From Planctomycetia bacterium (lineage in GTDB: Bacteria; Planctomycetota; Phycisphaerae; Phycisphaerales; UBA1924): 11,576 nucleotides of DNA. The notes below the pieces were generated by a model. That model worked only from the letters and a program-made list of their open reading frames with translations, was not told where the DNA came from and did no database searches. A program made the translations under genes and the position numbers. Location of the stretch: the NCBI GenBank assembly GCA_005776545.1, contig SXOY01000252.1, positions 1-11,576 on the forward strand, given 5' to 3'. Below, one piece after another: positions 1 through 6,217 of this stretch (position 1 is its first letter; each line of letters opens with the position of its first letter).

Positions 1-684
1 CCAGCAGCCGATTGTCTTGCCATTGCGTAACACCGTAATGCGATTTGAAAGTTCGTAGACGTGATCCAGAAAATGAGATATGAAAATGATGCCCATACCA
101 GTGGCTCGAAGTTTGCGCAGGATCTGGAAAAGTTCGCTGGTTTCGCGGCGGTCGAGCGACGATGTCGGCTCATCTAGAATGAGAACCTTGGCATCAATGT
201 CCAGTGCGCGTGCGATCGAAACCAGTTGCTGAATCGCAATCGGATACTCGCCCAGCGAGCGAGACAGATCGAGATGAAGGTCCAACCGCGCCAGCGCTGC
301 CCGGGCTCGCTCATGAATCTGTGACCGGCTAAACACACCGAATCGGGTCTGCTGTCTATTGAGGCAGATGTTGTCAGCCACCGACATCAGCGGCAAAACA
401 TCCACTTCTTGAAAGACTGTCGAAACTCCAAGGCGCTGCGCCGACATTACGTTGCGAGGTTGATAGGGTGTGCCCAGGAGTTGAAAATCGCCCGAGGTGG
501 GGAATGCCATTCCGCTGAGAAGTTTCACGAGTGTTGATTTGCCTGCACCATTCTCCCCAAGCAGAGCGTGTATCTCGCCTGGCTGCAGTGAGAAGTCCGC
601 GCTATCAAGCGCGCGAACGCCCGGGTACTCCATGACGATGTTCCGAGCGGCAAGGAGAGGAGTTGTATGAAGGCTTTCGGCCAT
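1..684 (-). CDS. ytfR: Sugar ABC transporter ATP-binding protein, YtfR-like (partial, C-terminus beyond window)
   Basis: This is the ATPase subunit of a sugar importer on the cytoplasmic face of the inner membrane. 228 residues are visible, starting at the ATG at 684. The reading frame is still open at base 1, so only the first of the two nucleotide-binding domains normal for this family (about 500 residues) is present. Visible motifs are Walker A GENGAGKST (43-51), Q-loop Gln92, a degenerate signature region YPIAIQQ (147-153) as is usual in sugar ABC ATPases, Walker B VLILDEP (167-173), H-loop His204, and a segment (FLDHVYELSNRITVLRNG) very close to what I recall of E. coli YtfR. Upstream on the same strand are a Cys-rich protein (54-base gap) and the YtfQ-like binding protein, so the three probably form one operon with the permeases further left. 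No good Shine-Dalgarno precedes the ATG. Substrate (galactofuranose or another pentose/hexose) is inferred from family resemblance only. Confidence 0.95.
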   Translation of the reverse strand, partial: MAESLHTTPLLAARNIVMEYPGVRALDSADFSLQPGEIHALLGENGAGKSTLVKLLSGMAFPTSGDFQLLGTPYQPRNVMSAQRLGVSTVFQEVDVLPLMSVADNICLNRQQTRFGVFSRSQIHERARAALARLDLHLDLSRSLGEYPIAIQQLVSIARALDIDAKVLILDEPTSSLDRRETSELFQILRKLRATGMGIIFISHFLDHVYELSNRITVLRNGKTIGCW

Positions 685-738
685 ACTGAGATGTATTAGA
701 TCAGGCAATCACCGAACAGACGTTGGTGCGTCGCCCGA

Positions 739-1302
739 TTATTCATCTTCTTCCTGTTCTTCGTCATCATCCCGTCTACGTTCTTCCCAGTAGTCGGGCT
801 CGCCGAGCGCGGCAGAAAGAGCCCCCGGTGACTTCAGTTCAACGGCGTGCGGCAGCTCAGTGATTTCATGATTCGCGTGCATGCCCTCCAGTGAAAAGTC
901 CTCGGCATCAAGAGGAAGGAAGTAGCCATCGAGATAGACGTACTCGATTCCCTCTTCGATTTCGGCAAGCATCTCCCGCATTGCGTCAGTACAGCTGCCG
1001 AAGAACTCCGGGTCGTTGTCCCACCCGCGCCCGAGCATATCCATTTCAACTAGTTTTTCGAGTGGCGTGTGCATGATCACCGGTTTGGCATACGTAAAAG
1101 CCTTGCCGCATTCTGCGCAGGAGAAGAGCCAGCCGCACCCGCACCATGGACAATCAAGTTGACCTGGCGCAGCGACAAGGGCTCGTTCGCACTTGCAATG
1201 GCAAATGCCCGCCTCGTTCGCCTTTTCAAGATGCAGATACGGCTCACCGTCAGTGGATTCGAACACTTTCGTCCATTGAGAGCTTTTCAATCGCTTGGTC
1301 AT
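739..1302 (-). CDS. Cys-rich, acidic-tailed protein of unknown function inside the sugar transporter operon
   Basis: I do not recognise the family of this 187-residue protein. The start is well supported: AAGGA lies 6 bases before the ATG. Residues 34-65 hold a dense cysteine cluster (C34, C36, C38, then CPWCGC at 51-56 and CAEC at 62-65) that probably binds one or two zinc ions as a zinc ribbon. Residues 105-150 look helical and acidic. The last 15 residues are almost all Asp, Glu and Arg. There is no signal peptide or membrane segment, so it is probably cytoplasmic. It begins 36 bases after the YtfQ-like gene and ends 54 bases before the YtfR-like gene, all on one strand, so it is most likely co-transcribed. 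An accessory or regulatory role in uptake would fit, but its position is the only evidence. It could equally be an unrelated gene inserted in the operon. Confidence 0.82.
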   Translation of the reverse strand: MTKRLKSSQWTKVFESTDGEPYLHLEKANEAGICHCKCERALVAAPGQLDCPWCGCGWLFSCAECGKAFTYAKPVIMHTPLEKLVEMDMLGRGWDNDPEFFGSCTDAMREMLAEIEEGIEYVYLDGYFLPLDAEDFSLEGMHANHEITELPHAVELKSPGALSAALGEPDYWEERRRDDDEEQEEDE

Positions 1303-1338
1303 GGTGAATCCTTCCGAGGCTCAAAAGCACTGATTGTC

Positions 1339-2385
1339 TCAGTACTTACGGTTTTTCAGCACTTCAGCGGTGACCATGCTTTGGTCAAATACCGACTCTT
1401 CGGTTTGAATGTGCTTGGCAACAGACTCGCCCTTCTTCAACTTCACGAAGACATCAAAAAGCTGTGGCCCAAGCAGCGGGTTGCATTCGACTGAACAGTT
1501 CAACTTCCCCTCGAACATTGCCTGAAACGCATCGCGGACGCCATCGATCGAGACGATTATGATGTCAACGCCGGGCTTTTTGCCCGCCGCCTCGATCGCT
1601 TGAATCGCGCCCAGAGCCATGTCGTCGTTATGTGCATAGAGCGCGGTAATCTGTGAACCTTCGGGTGACCGAAGGAACGCCTCAAAAACTTCCTTGCCCT
1701 TGCCGCGTTCAAAGTTCCCGGACTGACTCTTGATGATCTTCATTCCCGGGAACTGCGCGATCCCTTCTTCAAACCCCTTCTTGCGATCAATTGCTGGTGC
1801 TGCCCCCGCCGATCCTTGCAACTCTGCAATCATCGCCTTGCCGCCGGCCTTCTTCGCAAGCCATTCCGCGGCCTGTTTTCCTTCCTTCACGAAATCTGAA
1901 CCGATAAAGGTCACGTACAAAGTCGGGTCATCGACCTTTACCACGCGATCAGTCAACACAACCGGAATTCCAGCTTTCTTCGCCTCCTCAAGCACGGGCT
2001 GGAACCCATCCTGAGTCTTTGGCGAGAATGCAATAAAATCGACCTTCTGCTGGATGAACGATCGTATTGCCCGGATCTGATTTTCCTGATCGCCCTGGGC
2101 ATCGGAGAATTGCAGTTTCACGCCGCGTTTCTCGGCTTCTTCTTTGATTGACTTGGTGTTGGCGGTTCGCCAGCCGCTTTCAGCTCCGACTTGGCTGAAA
2201 CCGACAACCATCTGCGCCGGCTTCGCACCTGCATCTGTCTTTGCGGCGGCTGGAATTGCCGCCTTTTTGTCATCGCATCCGCACAACAAAAGTGCAATCG
2301 CGCACATTCCGGCAACCAGAATGGACTCTAGATTTCTATTCGGTGATTGAAACCGTGATTGAGCGTGTTGAATCTGTATCGCCAC
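1339..2385 (-). CDS. ytfQ: Sugar ABC transporter substrate-binding lipoprotein, YtfQ-like
   Basis: This periplasmic sugar-binding protein feeds the YtfR-type importer. With the chosen GTG start it has 348 residues. A basic N-terminus is followed by a hydrophobic stretch ending in a lipobox (LLCGC, lipidated Cys37), so the mature protein should be membrane-anchored. The body resembles E. coli YtfQ as I remember it: VGFSQVGAESGWR (61-73), an AIDRKKGF motif, SQSGNFERGKGKEV and YAHNDDMALGAIQAI (from 250), then SIDG (279-282). This places it in the periplasmic binding protein type I, ribose/galactofuranose group. An ATG at 2421 gives a 12-residue longer frame, but the GTG at 2385 sits 5 bases after a perfect AAGGAGG, so I prefer it. 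It is the first gene of the operon, followed by the Cys-rich protein and the ATPase. Galactofuranose as ligand is a family inference. Confidence 0.93.
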   Translation of the reverse strand: MAIQIQHAQSRFQSPNRNLESILVAGMCAIALLLCGCDDKKAAIPAAAKTDAGAKPAQMVVGFSQVGAESGWRTANTKSIKEEAEKRGVKLQFSDAQGDQENQIRAIRSFIQQKVDFIAFSPKTQDGFQPVLEEAKKAGIPVVLTDRVVKVDDPTLYVTFIGSDFVKEGKQAAEWLAKKAGGKAMIAELQGSAGAAPAIDRKKGFEEGIAQFPGMKIIKSQSGNFERGKGKEVFEAFLRSPEGSQITALYAHNDDMALGAIQAIEAAGKKPGVDIIIVSIDGVRDAFQAMFEGKLNCSVECNPLLGPQLFDVFVKLKKGESVAKHIQTEESVFDQSMVTAEVLKNRKY

Positions 2386-2390
2386 ACGAA

Positions 2391-2397
2391 CCTCCTT
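2391..2397 (-). promoter_or_regulatory. Shine-Dalgarno deciding the YtfQ-like start
   Basis: On the minus strand this reads AAGGAGG and is 5 bases upstream of the in-frame GTG at 2385. It lies inside the longer frame that begins at the ATG at 2421, and is the reason for choosing the GTG. Confidence 0.85.
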
Positions 2398-2501
2398 GCA
2401 GGCAGAGCGCTGCACTCCCATAGTAGTCGAATCTCTGGTAAACCAACAGTTCTACTTTGTCAGAAACCGCTGTCCGATGCTCTACACGCGCGACAAACTT
2501 G

Positions 2502-2510
2502 TGGTATCAT
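2502..2510 (+). promoter_or_regulatory. Extended -10 promoter of the aquaporin gene, probably leaderless
   Basis: TGGTATCAT matches the extended -10 form TGnTATnnT. It ends 6 bases before the ATG at 2517, so transcription should begin at or next to the start codon. No Shine-Dalgarno is present. No good -35 is seen, which is usual with extended -10 promoters. Confidence 0.5.
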
Positions 2511-2516
2511 GAATTC

Positions 2517-3149
2517 ATGAGAAAGTACATCTATGAGTTTATCGGCACTTTTTTCCTGGTTCTCACTATCGGGTGTGTTGTGCTTGGCGGTGCACAGGGA
2601 ATCGTGGGGCCGCTCGCCATCGCAGGTGTCTTGATGGCCATGGTGTACACCTGCGGCCACGCATCAGGTGCGCACTTGAATCCGGGTGTCACGCTCGCAG
2701 TGTGGATTCGGGGAAAGTGCAGCACTGCTGACATCGTCCCGTATATGATCGCACAGATCGCGGCGGCGGCGGCGGCCGCAATGGTCGCCAGCCATCATTT
2801 GATTGGACATACGCCAGCCACGCCGATTGCGATTAGCAGTGTTCATCACGCATTTCTTGGGGAGTTCCTTTTCTCCTTCGCACTCTGCTTCCTGGTCCTG
2901 AACGTGGCGACATCGAAAGCGCATCCGGGCAACTCGTTCTATGGATTTGCCATCGGCATTATTGTTCTCGCCGGTGCCTGTGCTGTCGGAAGTATTTCCG
3001 GCGGCGCGTTTAACACGGCCGTCGCCGTTGGCTTGGGAGTGATGAAGATTGTGGCTTGGAATCAACTCTGGATTCACATTGGCGCGAACCTGCTCGCGGG
3101 TGTTCTGGCAGGTTTGGCGTTCAAGGCGTTGAATCCTGATGACAAGTAG
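2517..3149 (+). CDS. Aquaporin / MIP-family membrane channel with altered NPA motifs
   Basis: This 210-residue inner-membrane channel belongs to the major intrinsic protein family (water, glycerol or small neutral solutes). It has the MIP pattern of six hydrophobic helices with two half-helix loops: EFIGTFFLV at the N-terminus, SGAHLNPGVTLAV (50-62), GEFLFSFALCFLVL (helix 4), and SISGGAFNTAVAVG (159-172). The paired NPA boxes are changed to NPG (55-57) and NTA (166-168). The Arg that normally follows the second box, part of the selectivity filter, is Val169. Selectivity is therefore unlikely to be that of AqpZ. The frame extends 20 codons upstream to an ATG at 2457, but the protein looks conserved only from MRKYIYEFIG, and an extended -10 lies just before 2517. 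A run of five GCG codons (2760-2774) encodes part of a seven-Ala stretch. The next gene starts 14 bases downstream and is probably co-transcribed. Confidence 0.9.
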   Translation: MRKYIYEFIGTFFLVLTIGCVVLGGAQGIVGPLAIAGVLMAMVYTCGHASGAHLNPGVTLAVWIRGKCSTADIVPYMIAQIAAAAAAAMVASHHLIGHTPATPIAISSVHHAFLGEFLFSFALCFLVLNVATSKAHPGNSFYGFAIGIIVLAGACAVGSISGGAFNTAVAVGLGVMKIVAWNQLWIHIGANLLAGVLAGLAFKALNPDDK

Positions 3150-3163
3150 TCGGTTTGGGCAGT

Positions 3164-3628
3164 ATGAAGTCGAACTGTTCAAACAGCAGGTGCAAACTCT
3201 CTCCCTGCATTCGCTGGGGCGGGCTTGGTATCACCATCCTCCTATCTGTTCTCTATTTCCTCAATGTGCCCTTCTATTCTGGTTCCGGGCTCCCATTCAA
3301 CTTTGCCTGGCGGATGGAACACGGCCGCATCAAATTGGAACGAACTCCAACAGGCTCAACCGAGTCGTTCTACATAGCCATCAATAACGAAGGGCTGAAA
3401 TTCCGACCCGAGTTTCGTGTTTTCAGCGGTTCGGACTGGATGCTGAATGTGCCGCTGTGGATTCCGGTCCTGGGGATTGGCGGATGGACAGTTCGAAAAT
3501 GGATGATTCACCGCCGCAATAAGCCGCGTTTCAAGTCCGGCTGCCCGACCTGCGGCTATGACCCTAGCGGGAATCCGGGCAAAACGTGCCCAGAATGCGG
3601 CAAAGCCCTGCCTTTCCCTGATGCCTGA
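3164..3628 (+). CDS. Small membrane protein with C-terminal zinc ribbon, planctomycete type
   Basis: This 154-residue hypothetical protein has hydrophobic segments at about 19-38 and 96-112, a presumably extracytoplasmic region between them, and a basic stretch (RKWMIHRRNKPRFK) followed by a CPTC...CPEC zinc ribbon (C127, C130, C142, C145). Tails of the form CPTCGYDxxGN...CPECG are, from general knowledge, common on short membrane proteins of Planctomycetota, where their role is unknown. The ATG at 3164 is preferred; an in-frame TTG at 3155 would add three residues. It starts 14 bases after the aquaporin stop, so it is probably the second gene of that operon. It ends 34 bases from the convergent DinB-like gene. 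By the positive-inside rule the basic zinc-ribbon tail is likely cytoplasmic. Confidence 0.8.
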   Translation: MKSNCSNSRCKLSPCIRWGGLGITILLSVLYFLNVPFYSGSGLPFNFAWRMEHGRIKLERTPTGSTESFYIAINNEGLKFRPEFRVFSGSDWMLNVPLWIPVLGIGGWTVRKWMIHRRNKPRFKSGCPTCGYDPSGNPGKTCPECGKALPFPDA

Positions 3629-3662
3629 TGCCTGTACTGCATAGAGCGACACGCGGTCGTGC

Positions 3663-4139
3663 TCAGATCGTGATCGGTTTCCCCAATGCTCTGAGTTTCG
3701 CCCGCGCAAATACGAAGTGATTCTCAACGTGGCGGACATACATATCGACAGTCTCGCCAAGTGTCACTTTGCCACGCTGGTTGTGTACACCAACGCGAGC
3801 AAATGTCGCATCGTCGCACCGTCTGAGAATCTGCCCAATTTGTATTCGATTGATTCGAAAAGTCTCCGCTGCGATCGCTACGTCAAGGCCTTCATAATGC
3901 AACCTTGTCGCGAACGCGTTTTCGTCATAACTGATAAGCAGCGGCGTGTCCTCGGCGATAATTCGCTTCATCCGGTGGGTGGCAATGAGGTCGCTGTCCA
4001 TGACATGAATGATCAGCGTTTGCAGTGACCAGGTTCCGGGAATCGGGTGTGCAAGCAGGTCTTCGCGGCGTAGGCCGACCAAAAGCCGATTGAGAGAATC
4101 CGCCCCCGCAATGAACTTCTCGACGTTTGCTTGATACAT
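3663..4139 (-). CDS. DinB/YfiT-like putative metalloenzyme
   Basis: This 158-residue cytoplasmic protein has the DinB-like four-helix-bundle signature. The run HPIPGTWS (31-38), then LIIHVMDSD (42-50) and RMKRIIAEDTP (56-66), is typical of the YfiT/DinB superfamily. The three expected metal-binding histidines are all present: His45, His137 and His141 in RHVENH. Characterised relatives include bacillithiol and mycothiol S-transferases and related hydrolases, but the substrate cannot be read from this sequence. It is divergent from the glycosyltransferase with a 60-base intergenic region. No Shine-Dalgarno is seen; instead TATCAT lies 5 bases before the ATG, suggesting a leaderless message. Its stop faces the zinc-ribbon membrane protein across 34 bases with no obvious terminator. 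Confidence 0.88.
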   Translation of the reverse strand: MYQANVEKFIAGADSLNRLLVGLRREDLLAHPIPGTWSLQTLIIHVMDSDLIATHRMKRIIAEDTPLLISYDENAFATRLHYEGLDVAIAAETFRINRIQIGQILRRCDDATFARVGVHNQRGKVTLGETVDMYVRHVENHFVFARAKLRALGKPITI

Positions 4140-4144
4140 GATTC

Positions 4145-4150
4145 ATGATA
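4145..4150 (-). promoter_or_regulatory. Putative -10 box of the DinB-like gene, leaderless arrangement
   Basis: The minus strand reads TATCAT, 5 bases before the ATG at 4139. The run TATCATGAATCATG is nearly the same as TATCATGAATTCATG at the aquaporin start. No clear -35 is visible. Confidence 0.4.
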
Positions 4151-4199
4151 GGAGCCGAAGCCGCTGCGGCACCTAACAGGTATACATTCACAGCGAAAC

Positions 4200-4940
4200 A
4201 TGATTCCAATGATCTCTTTTGTCATTCCCGCGCACAACGAAGAACTGCTGATCGGCAGCACAGTGGCGGCGTGCAAACAGGCAGGTGAGGCAATTGGTGA
4301 CGAGTTTGAGATCGTCGTCGCCTGTGATGGATGTACCGATCGAACTGCGGAGATCGCAAGTGCAGCTGGCGCGAATGTCACGCACACCGCTAAACGCATC
4401 ATCGCCGGCGCTCGCAATGCTGGAGCGGCAGTTACACGGGGGGAGATATTGATTTTCGTAGATGCAGATACAACTCCGCCGCCCGAAAGCGTGCGAGAAG
4501 CGATAGCTGCGATTCGAGACGGCGCAGTGGGAGGCGGCGCTGGAGTCGTGTTAGATAGTCGGGCTCATTTCGTCGCCGAACTTCTCTTGGCCTTGATAAA
4601 TCGTGCGTTTCGATTGGCTCGATTGACAGGCGGCTGTTTCCTGTTTTGCACGCGGACCGCCTTTGATGCCGCAGGGGGCTGGGATGAGACATTGCTTGTC
4701 AGTGAAGAAATATCCTTGGCAGGGACGCTAAAAAGGCTCGGTCGATTTGAGATTGTCCGGACGCCAGTAGTGACCAGCGGCCGCAAACTACGCACATATT
4801 CCGCCTGGGAGTTCATCAAGCTCTTCAGCATCGCAATCGTCCGCCCAAGCGCTCGCCGCGATCGCAAGTTCCTGGACCACTGGTACGGAAAGCGAAGAGA
4901 AGATCCACTGCCGATCGATAGACCGCCAGAGTCGCGCTAG
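4200..4940 (+). CDS. Family 2 glycosyltransferase (GT-A fold)
   Basis: This 246-residue enzyme should transfer a sugar from a nucleotide-sugar donor to an unknown acceptor. Visible GT2 motifs are FVIPAHNEE (7-15), DGCTDRTAEIA (43-53), the metal-binding DAD (88-90) in ILIFVDADTTPP, and an acidic pair in VSEEISLAGTLKRLGRF (167-183), where the catalytic base of GT2 enzymes usually lies. There is no long C-terminal membrane domain, so it is probably soluble or peripheral. Met1 (4200) and Met4 (4209) are both plausible starts. TATACA at 4181-4186 could be a -10 box giving a short leader of about 7 bases. The deaminase follows after 27 bases on the same strand. The two activities have no obvious link, so co-transcription may be accidental. 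Confidence 0.9.
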   Translation: MIPMISFVIPAHNEELLIGSTVAACKQAGEAIGDEFEIVVACDGCTDRTAEIASAAGANVTHTAKRIIAGARNAGAAVTRGEILIFVDADTTPPPESVREAIAAIRDGAVGGGAGVVLDSRAHFVAELLLALINRAFRLARLTGGCFLFCTRTAFDAAGGWDETLLVSEEISLAGTLKRLGRFEIVRTPVVTSGRKLRTYSAWEFIKLFSIAIVRPSARRDRKFLDHWYGKRREDPLPIDRPPESR

Positions 4941-4954
4941 TCGCATCTTGAACA

Positions 4955-4960
4955 TATACT
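4955..4960 (+). promoter_or_regulatory. Putative -10 box of the deaminase gene, leaderless arrangement
   Basis: TATACT lies 7 bases before the ATG at 4968, so transcription would begin at the start codon. There is no Shine-Dalgarno. The box lies in the 27-base gap after the glycosyltransferase, so the deaminase may have its own promoter. Confidence 0.45.
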
Positions 4961-4967
4961 CCAACCT

Positions 4968-5441
4968 ATGGACCGTGCTCACGAAGATTTCATGCGGCTT
5001 GCAATCAAAGAGGCTCGGACCGGTATTGAGACTGGGCAGTCTCCCTTTGGTGCAGTTGTAGTTCGCGATGGTGAAGTGGTCGCCGTCGGTCGCAATCAGG
5101 TGTGGATGCGCACCGATCCGACTGCACACGCGGAAGTTGTGTGCATTCAAAATGCCGCGCGAGAGTTAAGAACTATTGACCTTGCTGGCTGTGTGATGTA
5201 CACCACCACTGAACCCTGCCCCATGTGCGCTGCCGCCATTCACTGGAGCAAACTTAATGCTGTGTATTGTGGTGCCACAATCGCGGATGCGCAGCGTGCT
5301 GGATTTACAGAATTGACTTTGTCCATTGAAGAGGTCTATCGAATCGGCCAAAGCCCGGTCCTCGCAGTCCGCGGCATCCTCGCACAGGAATGCGCAGGAC
5401 TGTTTGACGAATGGAAGAAAAAGTCTGGCAGGTCCTATTAA
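4968..5441 (+). CDS. Nucleoside/guanine deaminase of the cytidine deaminase superfamily
   Basis: This 157-residue zinc hydrolase should deaminate a purine or pyrimidine base or nucleoside. It has the superfamily zinc site: HAEV (His54, with Glu56 as proton shuttle) and PCPMC (Cys84 and Cys87). Flanking segments SPFGAVVVRDGEVVAVGRN (25-43) and TDPTAHAEV (49-57) match the guanine deaminase (GuaD) branch, as does a C-terminal part rich in aromatic and acidic residues (residues 115-157). Bacillus GuaD is about the same length and forms a domain-swapped dimer. The tRNA adenosine deaminase TadA is the main alternative; I find DPTAHAEV and the longer C-terminus closer to GuaD. It starts 27 bases after the glycosyltransferase. 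A role in purine salvage is inferred from the family. Confidence 0.9.
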   Translation: MDRAHEDFMRLAIKEARTGIETGQSPFGAVVVRDGEVVAVGRNQVWMRTDPTAHAEVVCIQNAARELRTIDLAGCVMYTTTEPCPMCAAAIHWSKLNAVYCGATIADAQRAGFTELTLSIEEVYRIGQSPVLAVRGILAQECAGLFDEWKKKSGRSY

Positions 5442-5511
5442 ACAGGCCCTAAGCATCGTTTCCTGTGTTTCTGTGGCAGGTAGTACGAAAAACGTTCGGG
5501 CTTGACAGACG

Positions 5512-5520
5512 TGGTATAGT
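5512..5520 (+). promoter_or_regulatory. Extended -10 promoter of the CHRD protein gene
   Basis: TGGTATAGT matches TGnTATnnT, as at the aquaporin promoter. Transcription would start near 5527 and leave a leader of about 37 bases containing AGGGAG (5551-5556), 7 bases before the ATG at 5564. A TTGACA at 5502-5507 lies too close to act as the -35 of this box. Confidence 0.5.
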
Positions 5521-5563
5521 CTTATCAATAGTGAGAAGAGGAGACACGGCAGGGAGCGATATC

Positions 5564-6160
5564 ATGTGTTTGCGGGTTTCCTCGTCGTGCGCTATGCGCT
5601 TTTCAGTTATTGCATGTAGTGTGTTGGCTGCTGGCTTTGCCAACGCCCAGGTAGTCAATTTACAGGCGTTCTTGGACGGCCCAAGCGAATCGCCACCGAA
5701 TGCCTCGCCAGGCACTGGCTTGGTCGATGTCACTATGGATCTGACTGCTCACACAATGCATATCCATGCGATGTTTAGCGGCCTGATTGGTGGCACCACT
5801 GCGGCACATATTCATGCCGCCACAGCCAACCCATTTACGGGGGTTGCCGGTGTTGCTTCACAGACTCCATCGTTCGCGGGTTTTCCATTGGGTGTCACAT
5901 CGGGAATGTACGAAAACATGTATGACATGACTCTCACCTCGTCATTCAATGCTTCATATGTTACGAATAATGGTGGCACTGCAGCCTCGGCAGAAGCGGC
6001 ACTTTTTAACGCGATGTCAAGCGGCCGTGCGTACTTCAATATTCACACAAATGCAAGCCCCGGCGGCGAAATCCGCGGGTTCTTCCGCATCGTCCCCTCC
6101 GCAGGTTCGCTTTCGCTGATGGCGATGGGCGGTCTCTGCGCTATTCGTCGTCGTCGTTAA
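5564..6160 (+). CDS. Secreted CHRD-domain protein with PEP-CTERM-like C-terminal anchor
   Basis: This 198-residue exported protein has a signal peptide (about 1-28, ending ANA before QVV), a CHRD domain and a C-terminal sorting-like tail. CHRD features are HIHAMFSGLIGGTTAAHIHA (67-86) and AYFNIHTNASPGGEIRGFF (156-174), the repeated HIH and GGEIRG elements known from chordin-like bacterial repeats. The end, PSAGSLSLMAMGGLCAIRRRR, is a short hydrophobic Gly-rich stretch plus an Arg cluster, the architecture of PEP-CTERM-like anchors common in Phycisphaerae. The ATG at 5564 follows AGGGAG by 7 bases; the open frame goes further upstream to 5465, but that part has no signal-like character and would precede the promoter. 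Met11 is a possible later start that would still leave a signal peptide. The domain's function in bacteria is unknown. It ends before a bidirectional terminator shared with the AAA+ gene. Confidence 0.9.
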   Translation: MCLRVSSSCAMRFSVIACSVLAAGFANAQVVNLQAFLDGPSESPPNASPGTGLVDVTMDLTAHTMHIHAMFSGLIGGTTAAHIHAATANPFTGVAGVASQTPSFAGFPLGVTSGMYENMYDMTLTSSFNASYVTNNGGTAASAEAALFNAMSSGRAYFNIHTNASPGGEIRGFFRIVPSAGSLSLMAMGGLCAIRRRR

Positions 6161-6178
6161 AACAACCTAATTCATCCT

Positions 6179-6211
6179 CAAAACGCGGCTGCATGGTGCG
6201 GCCGCGTTTTG
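6179..6211. terminator. Bidirectional intrinsic terminator between convergent genes
   Basis: This is an 11-base perfect stem (6179-6189 with 6201-6211) around an 11-base loop. The stem starts with an A run and ends with a T run, so it works in both directions. It lies 18 bases after the CHRD stop and 7 bases after the AAA+ ATPase stop on the other strand. Confidence 0.85.
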
Positions 6212-6217
6212 CTGCGC

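Noticed and set aside
1069..1494. 141-residue plus-strand frame across the gap between the Cys-rich gene and the YtfQ-like gene
   Set aside because: It is antisense to two supported genes and shows no motif.
2457..2516. 20-residue N-terminal extension of the aquaporin
   Set aside because: The likely promoter lies inside it and the extension has no aquaporin-like sequence; Met at 2517 begins the typical first helix.
2760..2774. Run of five GCG triplets as a possible contingency locus
   Set aside because: The repeat unit is three bases, so slippage would add or remove Ala without changing frame, and the run is short.
2664..3182. 172-residue minus-strand frame opposite the aquaporin
   Set aside because: It is Arg-rich and composition-driven, lies entirely over a clear membrane channel and has no start signal.
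4968..5441. Calling the deaminase TadA
   Set aside because: The C-terminal half and the DPTAHAEV context fit the guanine deaminase branch better, though the families are close.
5502..5507. TTGACA as a -35 box for the CHRD gene
   Set aside because: It is 7 bases from the TATAGT box, far less than the usual 16-18, and no good -10 lies at the right distance downstream.
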